A DNA stretch of 64,000 nucleotides from Hydractinia symbiolongicarpus (Eukaryota; Cnidaria; Hydrozoa; Anthoathecata; Hydractiniidae): assembly GCF_029227915.1 (NCBI RefSeq), contig NC_079877.1:35925851-35989850 (forward strand), in the 5' to 3' direction. Below the pieces are notes generated by a model. It saw only the letters and a list, made by a program, of their open reading frames with translations. It did not search any database and was not told the origin of the DNA. Of this stretch, positions 41,101-53,655 are shown in pieces. Each line of letters starts with the position of its first letter. The stretch's first letter is position 1. The translations under genes were made by a program, and so were the position numbers.

Positions 41101-44100
41101 TTGACTATACGGGCCGAGTCCGGGGTTTACGGGAAATGGCGGGTTTTCCTTTGCCGGCGATTAAACTTGTTTTAATCAGCGTCTCATCAAAAATGAAAAC
41201 ATTTTTAAAAACTACAAGTCTCATGGGCTTTAGTGGTGAAATAATAATTTAAAAAATCGTTTTGGAAAAGATTTTACTCACAGGGTACTTTCTTTGTATA
41301 CATTCGACTATACGGGCCAAGCCCGGGATTTACGGGAAATCGCGGGTTTTCGTTTGCCGGCGATTAAACCACTTTCATTAAGCGTCTTATCAAAAATGAA
41401 AACATTTCTGAAAACTACAAGTCTCATGCGTTTTAGTGGGGAAAAAATAATTTAAAAAATCGTTCGGGAAATGAGTTTACTCCCTGGCAACTTTCTTTGT
41501 ATACCTTTGACTATACGGGCAGAGTCCGGGAGTTACATGAAGTCGTGGGTTTTCGTTTGCCGGCGATTAAACTTCTTTTATTCAGCGTCTCATCAAAAAT
41601 GAAAGCATTTTTAAAAACTACAAGTCTCATGGTCTTTAGTGGTGAAATAATTATTTAAAAAATCGTTCGGGAAATGATTTCACTCCCTGGGTACTTTTTT
41701 TGTATACATTTGACTATACGGGCCGAGTGCGGGGTTTACGGGAAATGGCGGGTTTTCGTTTGCCGGCGATTAAACTTCTTTTATTCAACGTCTAATCAAA
41801 AATGAAAACATTTTTGAAAACTACAAGTCTCATGAGTTTTAGTGGTGAAAAGATAATTTAAAAAATCGTTCGGGAAATAATTTTACTCCATGGGTACTTT
41901 CTTTGTATACTTTTGACTATACGGGCCGAGTCCGGGTTTACGGGAAATCGCAGGTTTTCGTTTGCCTGCGATTAAACTCCTTTTATCCAGCGTCTCATCA
42001 AAAATGAAAACATTTTTGAAAACTACAAGTCGCATGCGTTTTAGTGGTGAAAATATATTTTAAAAAATTGTGTTGGAAATGAGTTTACTCACATGGTACT
42101 TTCTTTGTATACATTCGACTAAACGGGCCAAGCCCGGGATTTACGGGAAATCGCGGATTTTCGTTTGCCGGCGATTAAACCTCTTTCATTAAGCGTCTAA
42201 TTAAAAATGAAAACATTTTTGGAAACTACTAGTCTCATTCGTTCTAGTGGTGCAGAAATAATTTGAAAAATCGTTCGGGATATCAGTTTACTCCCTGGGT
42301 ACTTTCTTGATATACATTCAACTATACGGGCCAAGCCCGGGATTTACGGGAAATCGTGGGTTTTCGTTTGCTGGCGATTAAACTTCTTTTATTCAGCGTC
42401 TCATCAAAAATGAAAACACTTCTGAAAACTACAAGTCTCATGCGTTTTAGTGGTGAAATAATAATTTAAAAAATCGTTCGGGAAATGAGTTCACTCCCTG
42501 GGTACTTTCTTTGTATACATTTGACTATACGGGCCGAGTCGGGGGTTTACGGGAAATGGCGGGTTTTCGTTTGCCGGCGATTAAACTTCTTTTATTCAAC
42601 GTCTAATCAAAAATGAAAACATTTTTGAAAACTACAAGTCTCATGAGTTTTAGTGGTGAAAAGATAATTTAAAAAATCGTCTTGGAAATGAGTTTACCCA
42701 CAGGGAACTTTCTTTGTATACATTCGACTATACGGGCCAAGCCCGGGATTTACAGGAAATCGCGGGTTTTCGTTTGCCGGCTATTAAACAACATTCATTA
42801 AGCGTCTTATCAAAAATGAAAACATTTCTGAAAACTACAAGTCTCATGGGCTTTAGTGGTGAAATAATAATTTAAAAAATCGTTCGGGAAATGAGTTTAC
42901 TCCATGGGTACTTTCTTTGTATACTTTTGACTATACGGGCCGAGTCCGGGTTTACGGGAAATCGCAGGTTTTCGTTTGCCTGCGACTAAACTCCTTTTAT
43001 CCAGCGTCTCATCAAAAATGAAAACATTTTTGAAAACTACAAGTCGCATGCGTTTTAGTGGTGAAAATATAATTTAAAAAATTGTGTTGGAAATGAGTTT
43101 ACTCACATGGTACTTTCTTTGTATACATTCAAATAAACGGGCCAAGCCCGGGATTTACGGGAAATCGTGGGTTTTCGTTTGCTGGCGTTTAAACTTCTTT
43201 TATTCAGCGTCTCATCAAAAATGAAAACACTTCTGAAAACTACAAGTCTCATGCGTTTTAGTGGTGAAAAAATAATTTAAAAAATCGTTCGGGAAATGAG
43301 TTTACTCCCTGGGAACTTTCTTTGTATACTTTTGACTATAGGGGCCGAGTCCGGGAGTTACGGGAAGTCGTGGGTTTTCGTTTGCCGGCGATTAAACTTC
43401 TTTTATTCAGCGTCTCATCAAAAATGAAAACATTTTTAAAAACTACAACTCTCATGGGCTTTAGTGGTGAAATAATATTTTAAAAAATCGTTCGGGAAAT
43501 GAGTTTACGTCCTGGGTACTTTTTTTGTATACTTTTGACTTTACAGGTCGAGTCCGGGATTTACGGGAAATCGCAGGTTTGCGTTTGCCGGCGATTAAAC
43601 TTCTTTTATTCAGCGTCTCATCAAAAATGAAAACATTTTTGAAAACTACAAGTCTCATGCGTTTTAGTGGTAAAAAAATAATTTAAAAAATCGTTCGGGA
43701 AATGAGTTTACTCCCTGGGTACTTTCTTCGTATACTTTTGACTATACGGGCCGAGTCCTGGGTTGACGGGAAATGGCGGGTTTTCCTTTGCCGGCGATCA
43801 AACTTCTTTTAATCAGCGTCTCAACAAAAATAAAAACATTTTTGAAAACTACAAGTCTCATGCGTTTTAGTGGTAAAAAGATAATTTAAAAAATCGTTTT
43901 GGAAATGAGTTTACTCACAGGGTACTTTCTTTGTATACATTCGACTATACGGGCCAAGCCCGGGATTTACGGGAAATCGCGGGTTTTCGTTTGCCGGCGA
44001 TTAAACCACTTTCATTAAGCGTCTTATCAAAAATGAAAACATTTCTGAAAACTACAAGTCTCATGCGTTTTAGTGGTGAAAAAATAATTTAAAAAATCGT

Positions 44101-47100
44101 TCGGGAAATGAGTTTACTCCCTGGGAACTTTTTTGTTTACCTTTGACTATACGGGCCGAGTCCGGGAGTTAGGGGAAGTCGTGGGTTTTCGTTTGCCGGC
44201 GATTAAACTTCTTTTATTCAGCGTCTCATCAAAAATAAAAACATTTTTAAAAACTACAAGTCTCATGGACTTTAGTGGTGAATTAATAATTTAAAAAATC
44301 GTTCGGGAAATGAGTTTACGTCCTGGGTACTTTTTTTGTATACTTTTGACTTTACAGGTCGAGTCCGGGATTTACGGGAAATCGCAGGTTTGCGTGTGCC
44401 GGCGATTAATCTTCTTTTATTCAGCGTCTCATCAAAAATGAAAACATTTTTGAAAACTACAAGTCTCATGCGTTTTAGTGGTAAAAAAATAATTTAAAAA
44501 ATCGTTCGGGAAATGAGTTTACTCCCTGGGTACTTTCTTCGTATGCATTCGACTATACGGGTCAAGCCCGGGATTTACAGGAAATCGCGGGTTTTCGTTT
44601 GCCGGCTATTAAACAACATTCATTAAGCGTCTCATCAAAAATGAAAACATTTCTGAAAACTACAAGTCTCATGGGCTTTAGTGGTGAAATAATAATTTAA
44701 AAAATCGTTCGGGAAATGAGTTTACTCCATGGGTACTTTCTTTGTATACTTTTGACTATACGGGCCGTGTCCGGGTTTACGGGAAATCGCAGGTTTTCGT
44801 TTGCCGGCGATTAAACACCTTTTATCCAGCGTCTCATCAAAAATGAAAACATTTTTGAAAACTACAAGTCGCATGCGTTTTAGTGGTGAAAATATAATTT
44901 AAAAAATTGTTTTGGAAATGAGTTTACTCACATGGTACTTTCTTTGTATACATTTGACTAAACGGGCCAAGCCCGGGATTTACGGGAAATCGCGGGTTTT
45001 CGTTTGCCGGCGATTAAACCTCTTTCATTAAGCGTCTAATTAAAAATGAAAACATTTTTGGAAACTACAAGTCTCATGCGTTTCAGTGGTGAAAAAATAA
45101 TTTAAAAAATCGTTCGGGAAATGAGTTTACTCCCTGGGAACTTTCTTTGTATACTTTTGACTATACGGGCCGAGTCCGGAAGTTACGGGAAGTCGTGGGT
45201 TTTCGTTTGCCGTTGATTAAACTTCTTTTATTCAGCGTCTCATCAAAAATGAAAACATTTTTAAAAACTACAAGTCTCATGGGCTTTAGTGGTGAAATAA
45301 TAATTTAAAATATCGTTCGGGAAATGAGTCTACTCCCTGGGAACTTTCTTTGTATACTTTTGACTATACGGGCCGAGTCCGGGAGTTACGGGAAGTCGTG
45401 GGTTTTCGTTTGCCGGCGATTAAACTTCTTTTATTCAGCGTCTCATCAAAAATAAAAACATTTTTAAAAACTACAAGTCTCATGGGCTTTAGTGGTGAAA
45501 TAATAATTTAAAAAATCGTTCGGGGAATGAGTTTACTCCATGGGTACTTTCTTTGTATACTTTTGACTATACGGGCCGAGTCCGGGTTTACGGGAAATCG
45601 CAGGTTTTCGTTTGCCGGCGATTAAACACCTTTTATCCAGCGTCTCATCAAAAATGAAAATATTTTTGAAAACTACAAGTCGCATGCGTTTTTGTGGTGA
45701 AAATATAATTTAAAAAATTGTTTTGGAAATGAGTTTACTCACATGGTACTTTCTTTGTATACATTCGACTAAACGGGCCAAGCCCGGGATTTACGGGAAA
45801 TCGCGGGTTTTCGTTTGCCGGCGATTAAACCTCTTTCATTAAGCGTCTAATTAAAAATGAAAACATTTTTGGAAACTACAAGTCTCATGCGTTTCAGTGG
45901 TGAAAAAATAATTTAAAAAATCGTTCGGGAAATGAGTTTAGTCCCTGGGAACTTTCTTTGTATACTTTTGACTATACGGGCCGAGTCCGGGAGTTACGGG
46001 AAGTCGTGGGTTTTCGTTTGCCGGCGATTAAACTTCTTTTATTCAGCGTCTCATCAAAAATGAAAACATTTTTAAAAACTACAAGTCTCATGGGCTTTAG
46101 TGGTGAAATAATAATTTAAAATATCGTTCGGGAAATGAGTTTACTCCCTGGGAACTTTCTTTGTATACTTTTGACTATACGGGCCGAGTCCGGGAGTTAC
46201 GGGAAGTCGTGGGTTTTCGTTTGCCGGCGATTAAACTTCTTTTATTCAGCGTCTCATCAAAAATAAAAACATTTTTAAAAACTACAAGTCTCATGGGCTT
46301 TAGTGGTGAATTAATAATTTAAAAAATCGTTCGGGAAATGAGTTCACTCCCTGGGTACTTTCTTTGTATACATTTGACTATACGGGCCGAGTCCGGGGTT
46401 TACGGGAAATGGCCGGTTTTCGTGTGCCGGCGATTAAACTTCTTTTATTCAACGTCTAATCAAAAATGAAAACATTTTTGAAAACTACAAGTCTCATGAG
46501 TTTTAGTGGTGAAAAGATAATTTAAAAAATCGTCTTGGAAATGAGTTTACCCACAGGGTACTTTTTTTGTATACATTCGACTATACGGGTCAAGCCCGGG
46601 ATTTACAGGAAATCGCGGGTTTTCGTTTGCCGGCTATTAAACAACATTCATTAAGCGTCTTATCAAAAATGAAAACATTTCTGAAAACTACAAGTCTCAT
46701 GGGCTTTAGTGGTGATATAATAATTTAAAAAATCGTTCGGGAAATGAGTTTACTCCCTGGGAACTTTCTTTGTATACTTTTGACTATACGGGCAGAGTCC
46801 GGGAGTTACGGGAAGTCGTGGGTTTTCGTTTGCCGGCGATTAAACTTCTTTTATTCAGCGTCTCATCAAAAATGAAAACATTTTTAAAAACTACAAATCT
46901 CATGGGCTTTAGTGGTGAAATAATAATTTAAAATATCGTTCGGGAAATGAGGTTACTTCCTGGGTACTTTTTTATATACTTTTGATTACAGGCCGAGTCC
47001 GGGATTTATGGAAAATCGCAGGTTTTAGTTTGCCGGCGATTAAACCTCTTTCATTAAGCGTCTAATTAAAAATGAAAACATTTTTGGAAACTACAAGTCT

Positions 47101-47400
47101 CATGCGTTTTAGTGGTGAAAAAATAATTTAAAAAATCGTTCGGGAAATGAGTTTACTCCCTGGGAACTTTCTTTGTATACATTCGACTATACGGGCCAAG
47201 CCCGGGATTTACGGGAAATCGCGGGTTTTCGTTTGCCGGTAATTCAAGCTCTTTCATTAAGCGTCTCATCAAAAATGAAAACATTTTTGAAAACTACACG
47301 TCTCATGCGTTTTAGTGGTAACAAGATAATTTAAAAAATCGTTCTGGAAATGAGTTTACTCACAGGGTACTTTCTTTGTAGACATTCGACTATACGGGAA
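38101..47400 (+). repeat. Array sub-domain II, A/B families in frequent alternation
   Basis: The variant typical of sub-domain I largely disappears here. A-type monomers (CTCACAGGGTAC, TACATTCGAC, CCAAGCCCGGG) and B-type monomers (CTCCCTGGGTAC, TACTTTTGAC, CCGAGTCCGGG) often follow each other. Local markers include TTTCCTTTGCCGGCG, CGGGAGTTACGGGAAGTCG and TTTTATCCAGCG. Repeat offsets of 811 and 609 bp are seen (39,404 to 40,215 to 40,824, and 43,461 to 44,272), and the TTAAACACCTTTTATCC variant recurs 811 bp apart at about 44,810 and 45,621. Divergence between copies is visibly higher than in sub-domain I. Confidence 0.7.
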
Positions 47401-48179
47401 ATCGCGGGTTTTCGTTTGCCGGCGACTAAACGTCTTTTATTCAGCGTCTCTTCAAAAATGTAAACATGTTTGAATATTACAAGTCTCATTAGTTCTTGTG
47501 GTGCATAAATAATTTGAAAAATCGTTCGGGAAATCAGTTTTCTCTCTGTGTACTTTTTTTTATATACATTCGACTATACGGGCCAAGCCCGGGATTTACG
47601 GGAAATCGCGGGTTTTCGTTTCCGGCGATAAAACTTCTTTTATTCAGCGTCTCATCAAAAGTGAAAACATTTTTGAAAACTACAAGTCTCATGCGTTTTA
47701 TTGGTGAAAAAATAATTTAAAAAATCGTTCGGGAAATGAGTTTACTCACAGGGTACTTTCTTTGTATACATTCGACTATATGGGCCAAGCCCGGGATTTA
47801 TGGGAAATCGCGGGTTTTCGTTTGCCAGTAATTCAAGATCTTTCATTAAGCGTCTCATCTAAAGTGAAAACATTTTTGAAAACAACAAGTCTCATGCGTT
47901 TTATTGGTGAAAAAATAATTTAAAAAATCGTTCGGGAAATGAGTTTACTCACAGGGTACTTTCTTTGTATACATTCGACTATACGGGCCAAGCCAGGGAT
48001 TTACGGGAAATCGCGGGTTTTCGTTTGCCGGTAATTCAAGCTCTTTCATTAAGCGTCTCATCAAAAATGGAAACATTTTTGAAAACTACAAGTCTCATGC
48101 GTTTTAGTGGTGAAAAAATAATTTAAAAAATCGTTCGGGAAATGAGTTTACTTACTGGGTACTTTCTTTGTATACATTC

Positions 48180-50390
48180 GACTATGCGGGCGAAGCCCGG
48201 GGTGTACGGGAAATCGCGGGTTTTTGTTTGCCGGCGATTAAACCTCTTTTATTAAGCGTCTCATCAAAAATAAAAATATTTTTGAAAACTACAAGTCTCA
48301 TGCGTTTTAGTGGTGAAAAAATAATTTAAAAAATCGTTCGGGAAATGAGTTTACTCCCTGGGTACTTTCTTTGTATACATTCGACTATACGGGCCAAGCC
48401 CGGGATTTACGGGAAATTGCGGGTTTTCGTTTGCCGGCGATTAAACATCTTTCATTAAGCGTCTCATGAAAAATGAAAACATTTTTGAAAACTACACGTC
48501 TCATGCGTTTTAGTGGTAAAAAGATAATTTAAAAAATCGTTCTGGAAATGAGTTTACTCACAGGGTACTTTCTTTGTAGACATTCGACTATACGGGAAAT
48601 TGCGGGTTTTCGTTTACCGGCGATTAAACTTCTTTTATTCAGCGTCTCATCAAAAATGAAAATATTTTTGAAAACTACAAGTCTCATGCGTTTTAGTGGT
48701 GAAAAAATAATTTAAAAAATCGTTCGGGAAATGAGTTTACTCCATTGGTACTTTCTTTGTACACTTTTGACTATACCGTCCGAGTCCGGGATTTACGGGA
48801 AATCGCGGGTTTTCGCTTGCCGGCGATTAGACGTCTTTTATTCAGCGTCTCATCAAAAATGAAAACAATTTTGAAAACTACAAGTCTCATGCGTTTTAGT
48901 GGTGAAAAGATAATTTAAAAATACGTTCTGGAAATGACTTTACTCACAGGGTACTTTCTTTGTATTCATTCGACTATACGGGCCAAGCCCGGGATTTACG
49001 GGAAATCGCGGGTTTTCGTTTGCCGGCGATTAAACCTCTTTCATTAAGCGTCTCATGAAAAATGAAACCATTTTTGAAAACTGCAAGTCTCATGCGTTTT
49101 AGTGGTGAAAAAATAATTTAAAAAATCGTTCTGGAAATGAGTTTACTCACAGGGTCCTTTTTTGTATACATTCGACTATACGGGCCAAGCCCGGGATTTA
49201 CGGGAAATCGCGTGTTTTCGTTTGCCGGCGATTAAACCTGTTTCATTAAGCGTCTCATCAGAAATGAAAACATTTTCGAAAACTACAAGTCTCATGCGTT
49301 TTAGTGGTGAAAAAATAATTTGAAAAATCGTTCGGAAAATGAGTTTACTCCCTGGGTACATTCTTTTTATACTTTTGACTATACGGGCCGAGTCCGGGAT
49401 TTAGGGGAAATCGCGGGTTTTCGTTTGCCGGCAATTAAACTTCTTTTATTCAGCGTCTCATCAAAAATGTAAACATGTTTGAATACTACAAGTCTCATTA
49501 GTTCTTGTGGTGCAAAAATAATTTGAAAAATCGTTCGGGAAATGTGTTTACTCCCTTGGTATTTTCTTTGTACACTTTTGACTATACGGGCCGAGTCCGG
49601 GATTTACGGGAAACCGCGGGTTTTTGTTTGCTGGCGATTAAACGTCTTTTATTCAGCGTCTCTTCAAAAATGAAAACAATTTGGAAAACTTCAAGTCTTA
49701 TGCGTTTAATGGTGAAAAGATAATTTAAAAAATCGTTCTGGAAATGAGTTTACTCACAGGGTACTTTCTTTGTATTCATTCGACTATACGGGCCAAGCCC
49801 GGGATTTACGGGAAATCGCGGGTTTTCGTTTGCCGGCGATTAAACCTCTTTCATTAAGCGTCTCATGAAAAATGAAACCATTTTTGAAAACTGCAAGTCT
49901 CATGCATTTTAGTGGTGAAAAAATAATTTAAAAAATCGTTCTGGAAATGAGTTTACTCACAGGGTCCTTTTTTGTATACATTCGACTATACGGGCCAAGC
50001 CCGGGATTTACGGGAAATCGCGTGTTTTCGTTTGCCGGCGATTAAACCTGTTTCATTAAGCGTCTCATCAGAAATGAAAACATTTTCGAAAACTACAAGT
50101 CTCATGCGTTTTAGTGGTGAAAAAGTAATTTGAAAAATCGTTCGGAAAATGAGTTTACTCCCTGGGTACATTCTTTTTATACTTTTGACTATACGGGCCG
50201 AGTCCAGGATTTAGGGGAAATCGCGGGTTTTCGTTTGCCGGCAATTAAACTTCTTTTATTCAGCGTCTCATCAAAAATGTAAACATGTTTGAATACTACA
50301 AGTCTCATTAGTTCTTGTGGTGCAAAAATAATTTGAAAAATCGTTCGGGAAATGTGTTTACTCCCTTGGTACTTTCTTTGTCCACTTTTG
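48180..50390 (+). repeat. Tandem duplication, 2,210 bp, first copy
   Basis: Starts at GACTATGCGGGCGAAGCCC near 48,181. The same junction recurs at 50,391, where the second copy (50,391 to about 52,600) begins directly. The internal equivalents 49,176/51,386, 49,505/51,715, 49,986/52,196 and 50,315/52,525 all give 2,210 bp. The length is eleven monomers minus about 20 bp, because one monomer per copy (48,594 and 50,804) has a 20-bp deletion. Confidence 0.8.
48586..48602 (+). repeat. Shortened monomer with a 20-bp deletion
   Basis: Reads ATTCGACTATACGGGAAAT, where other monomers have 20 further bases between two ACGGG copies. The same deletion is at about 47,397 and 50,804, always next to the GTAGACATTCGAC variant. 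Slippage or recombination between the ACGGG direct repeats explains it, and the shared marker suggests one event that was then spread by duplication. Confidence 0.75.
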
Positions 50391-50819
50391 ACTATGCGGG
50401 CGAAGCCCGGGGTGTACGGGAAATCGCGGGTTTTTGTTTGCCGGCGATTAAACCTCTTTTATTAAGCGTCTCATCAAAAATAAAAATATTTTTGAAAACT
50501 ACAAGTCTCATGCGTTTTAGTGGTGAAAAAATAATTTAAAAAATCGTTCGGGAAATGAGTTTACTCCCTGGGTACTTTCTTTGTATACATTCGACTATAC
50601 GGGCCAAGCCCGGGATTTACGGGAAATTGCGGGTTTTCGTTTGCCGGCGATTAAACATCTTTCATTAAGCGTCTCATGAAAAATGAAAACATTTTTGAAA
50701 ACTACACGTCTCATACGTTTTAGTGGTAAAAAGATAATTTAAAAAATCGTTCTGGAAATGAGTTTACTCACAGGGTACTTTCTTTGTAGACATTCGACTA
50801 CACGGGAAATCGCGGGTTT

Positions 50820-53655
50820 TCGTTTACCGGCGATTAAACTTCTTTTATTCAGCGTCTCATCAAAAATGAAAATATTTTTGAAAACTACAAGTCCCATGCG
50901 TTTTAGTGGTGAAAAAATAATTTAAAAAATCGTTCGGGAAATGAGTTTACTCCCTTGGTACTTTCTTTGTACACTTTTGACTATACCGTCCGAGTCCGGG
51001 ATTTACGGGAAATCGCGGGTTTTCGCTTGCCGGCGATTAGACGTCTTTTATTCAGCGTCTGATCAAAAATGAAAACAATTTTGAAAACTACAAGTCTCAT
51101 GCGTTTTAGTGGTGAAAAGATAATTTAAAAAATCGTTCTGGAAATGACTTTACTCACAGGGTACTTTCTTTGTATTCATTCGACTATACGGGCCAAGCCC
51201 GGGATTTACGGGAAATCGCGGGTTTTCGTTTGCCGGCGATTAAACCTCTTTCATTAAGCGTCTCATGAAAAATGAAACCATTTTTGAAAACTGCAAGTCT
51301 CATGCGTTTTAGTGGTGAAAAAATAATTTAAAAAATCGTTCTGGAAATGAGTTTACTCACAGGGTCCTTTTTTGTATACATTCGACTATACGGGCCAAGC
51401 CCGGGATTTACGGGAAATCGCGTGTTTTCGTTTGCCGGCGATTAAACCTGTTTCATTAAGCGTCTCATCAGAAATGAAAACATTTTCGAAAACTACAAGT
51501 CTCATGCGTTTTAGTGGTGAAAAAATAATTTGAAAAATCGTTCGGAAAATGAGTTTACTCCCTGGGTACATTCTTTTTATACTTTTGACTATACGGGCTT
51601 AGTCCGGGATTTAGGGGAAATCGCGGGTTTTCGTTTGCCGGCAATTAAACTTCTTTTATTCAGCGTCTCATCAAAAATGTAAACATGTTTGAATACTACA
51701 AGTCTCATTAGTTCTTGTGGTGCAAAAATAATTTGAAAAATCGTTCGGGAAATGTGTTTACTCCCTTGGTACTTTCTTTGTACACTTTTGACTATACGGG
51801 CCGAGTCCGGGATTTACGGGAAATCGCGGGTTTTTGTTTGCTGGCGATTAAACGTCTTTTATTCAGCGTCTCTTCAAAAATGAAAACAATTTGGAGAACT
51901 TCAAGTCTTATGCGTTTAATGGTGAAAAGATAATTTAAAAAATCGTTCTGGAAATGAGTTTACTCACAGGGTACTTTCTTTGTATTCATTCGACTATACG
52001 GGCCAAGCCCGGGATTTACGGGAAATCGCGGGTTTTCGTTTGCCGGCGATTAAACCTCTTTCATTAAGCGTCTCATGAAAAATGAAACCATTTTTGAAAA
52101 CTGCAAGTCTCATGCGTTTTAGTGGTGAAAAAATAATTTAAAAAATCGTTCTGGAAATGAGTTTACTCACAGGGTCCTTTTTTGTATACATTCGACTATA
52201 CGGGCCAAGCCCGGGATTTACGGGAAATCGCGTGTTTTCGTTTGCCGGCGATTAAACCTGTTTCATTAAGCGTCTCATCAGAAATGAAAACATTTTCGAA
52301 AACTACAAGTCTCATGCGTTTTAGTGGTGAAAAAATAATTTGAAAAATCGTTCGGAAAATGAGTTTACTCCCTGGGTACATTCTTTTTATACTTTTGACT
52401 ATACGGGCCGAGTCCGGGATTTAGGGGAAATCGCGGGTTTTCGTTTGCCGGCAATTAAACTTCTTTTATTCAGCGTCTCATCAAAAATGTAAACATGTTT
52501 GAATACTACAAGTCTCATTAGTTCTTGTGGTGCAAAAATAATTTGAAAAATCGTTCGGGAAATGTGTTTACTCCCTTGGTACTTTCTTTGTACACTTTTG
52601 ACTATACGGGCCGAGTCCGGGATTTACGGGAAATCGCGGGTTTTTGTTTGCTGGCGATTAAACGTCTTTTATTCAGCGTCTCTTCAAAAATGAAAACAAT
52701 TTGGAAAACTTCAAGTCTTATGCGTTTAATGGTGAAAAGATAATTTAAAAAATCGTTCTGGAAATGAGTTTACTCACAGGGTACTTTCTTTGTATACATT
52801 CGACTATACGGGCCAAGCCCGGGATTTACGGGAAATCGCGGGTTTTCGTTTGCCGGCGATTAAACCTCTTTCATTAAGCGTCTCATGAAAAATGAAAACA
52901 TTTTTGAAAGCTACAAGTTTCATGCGTTTCAGTGGTGAAAAAATAATTTAAAAAATCGTTCGGGAAATGAGTTTACTCCCTGGGCACTTTCTTTGTATAC
53001 TTTTGACTATACGGGCCGAGTCCGGGATTTACGGGAAATCGCGGGTTTTCGTTTGCCGGCGATTAAACTTCTTTTATTCAGCGTCTCATCAAAAATGTAA
53101 ACATGTTTGAATAATACAAGTCTCATTAGTTTTTGTGGTGCAGAAATAATTTGAAAAAACGTTCGGGAAATGAGTTTACTCCCTTGGTACTTTCTTTGTA
53201 CACTTTTGACTATACGGGACGAGTCCAGGATTTACAGGAAATCGCGGGTTTTCGTTTGCCGGCGATTAAACGTCTTTTTTTCAGCGTCTCTTCAAAAATG
53301 AAAACAATTTGGAAAACTACAAGTCTTATGCGTTCTAGTGGTGAAAAGATAATTTAAAAAATCGTTCTGGAAATGAGTTTACTCACAGGGTACTTTCTTT
53401 GTATACATTCGACTATACGGGCCAAGCCCGGGATTTACAGGAAATCGCGGGTTTTCGTTTGCCGGCGATTAAACTTCTTTTTTTCAGCGTCTCTTCAAAA
53501 ATGAAAACAATTTGGAAAACTACAAGTCTTATGCGTTTTAGTGATGAAAAGATAATTTAAAAAATCGTTCGGGAAATGAGTTTACTCACAGGGTACTTTC
53601 TTTGTATACATTCGACTATACGGGCCAAGCCCGGGATTTACGGGAAATTGCGGGT
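50820..53655 (+). repeat. Tandem duplication, 2,838 bp (14 monomers), first copy
   Basis: Matches about 53,658-56,490, immediately to the right. The equivalent pairs 51,386/54,224, 52,196/55,034 and 53,133/55,971 are all 2,838 bp apart. Shared private variants include GTTTACCGGCGATT followed by AAGTCCCATGCG. The block overlaps the second copy of the 2,210-bp duplication, so the 2,838-bp event came later or is nested with it. Confidence 0.8.
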
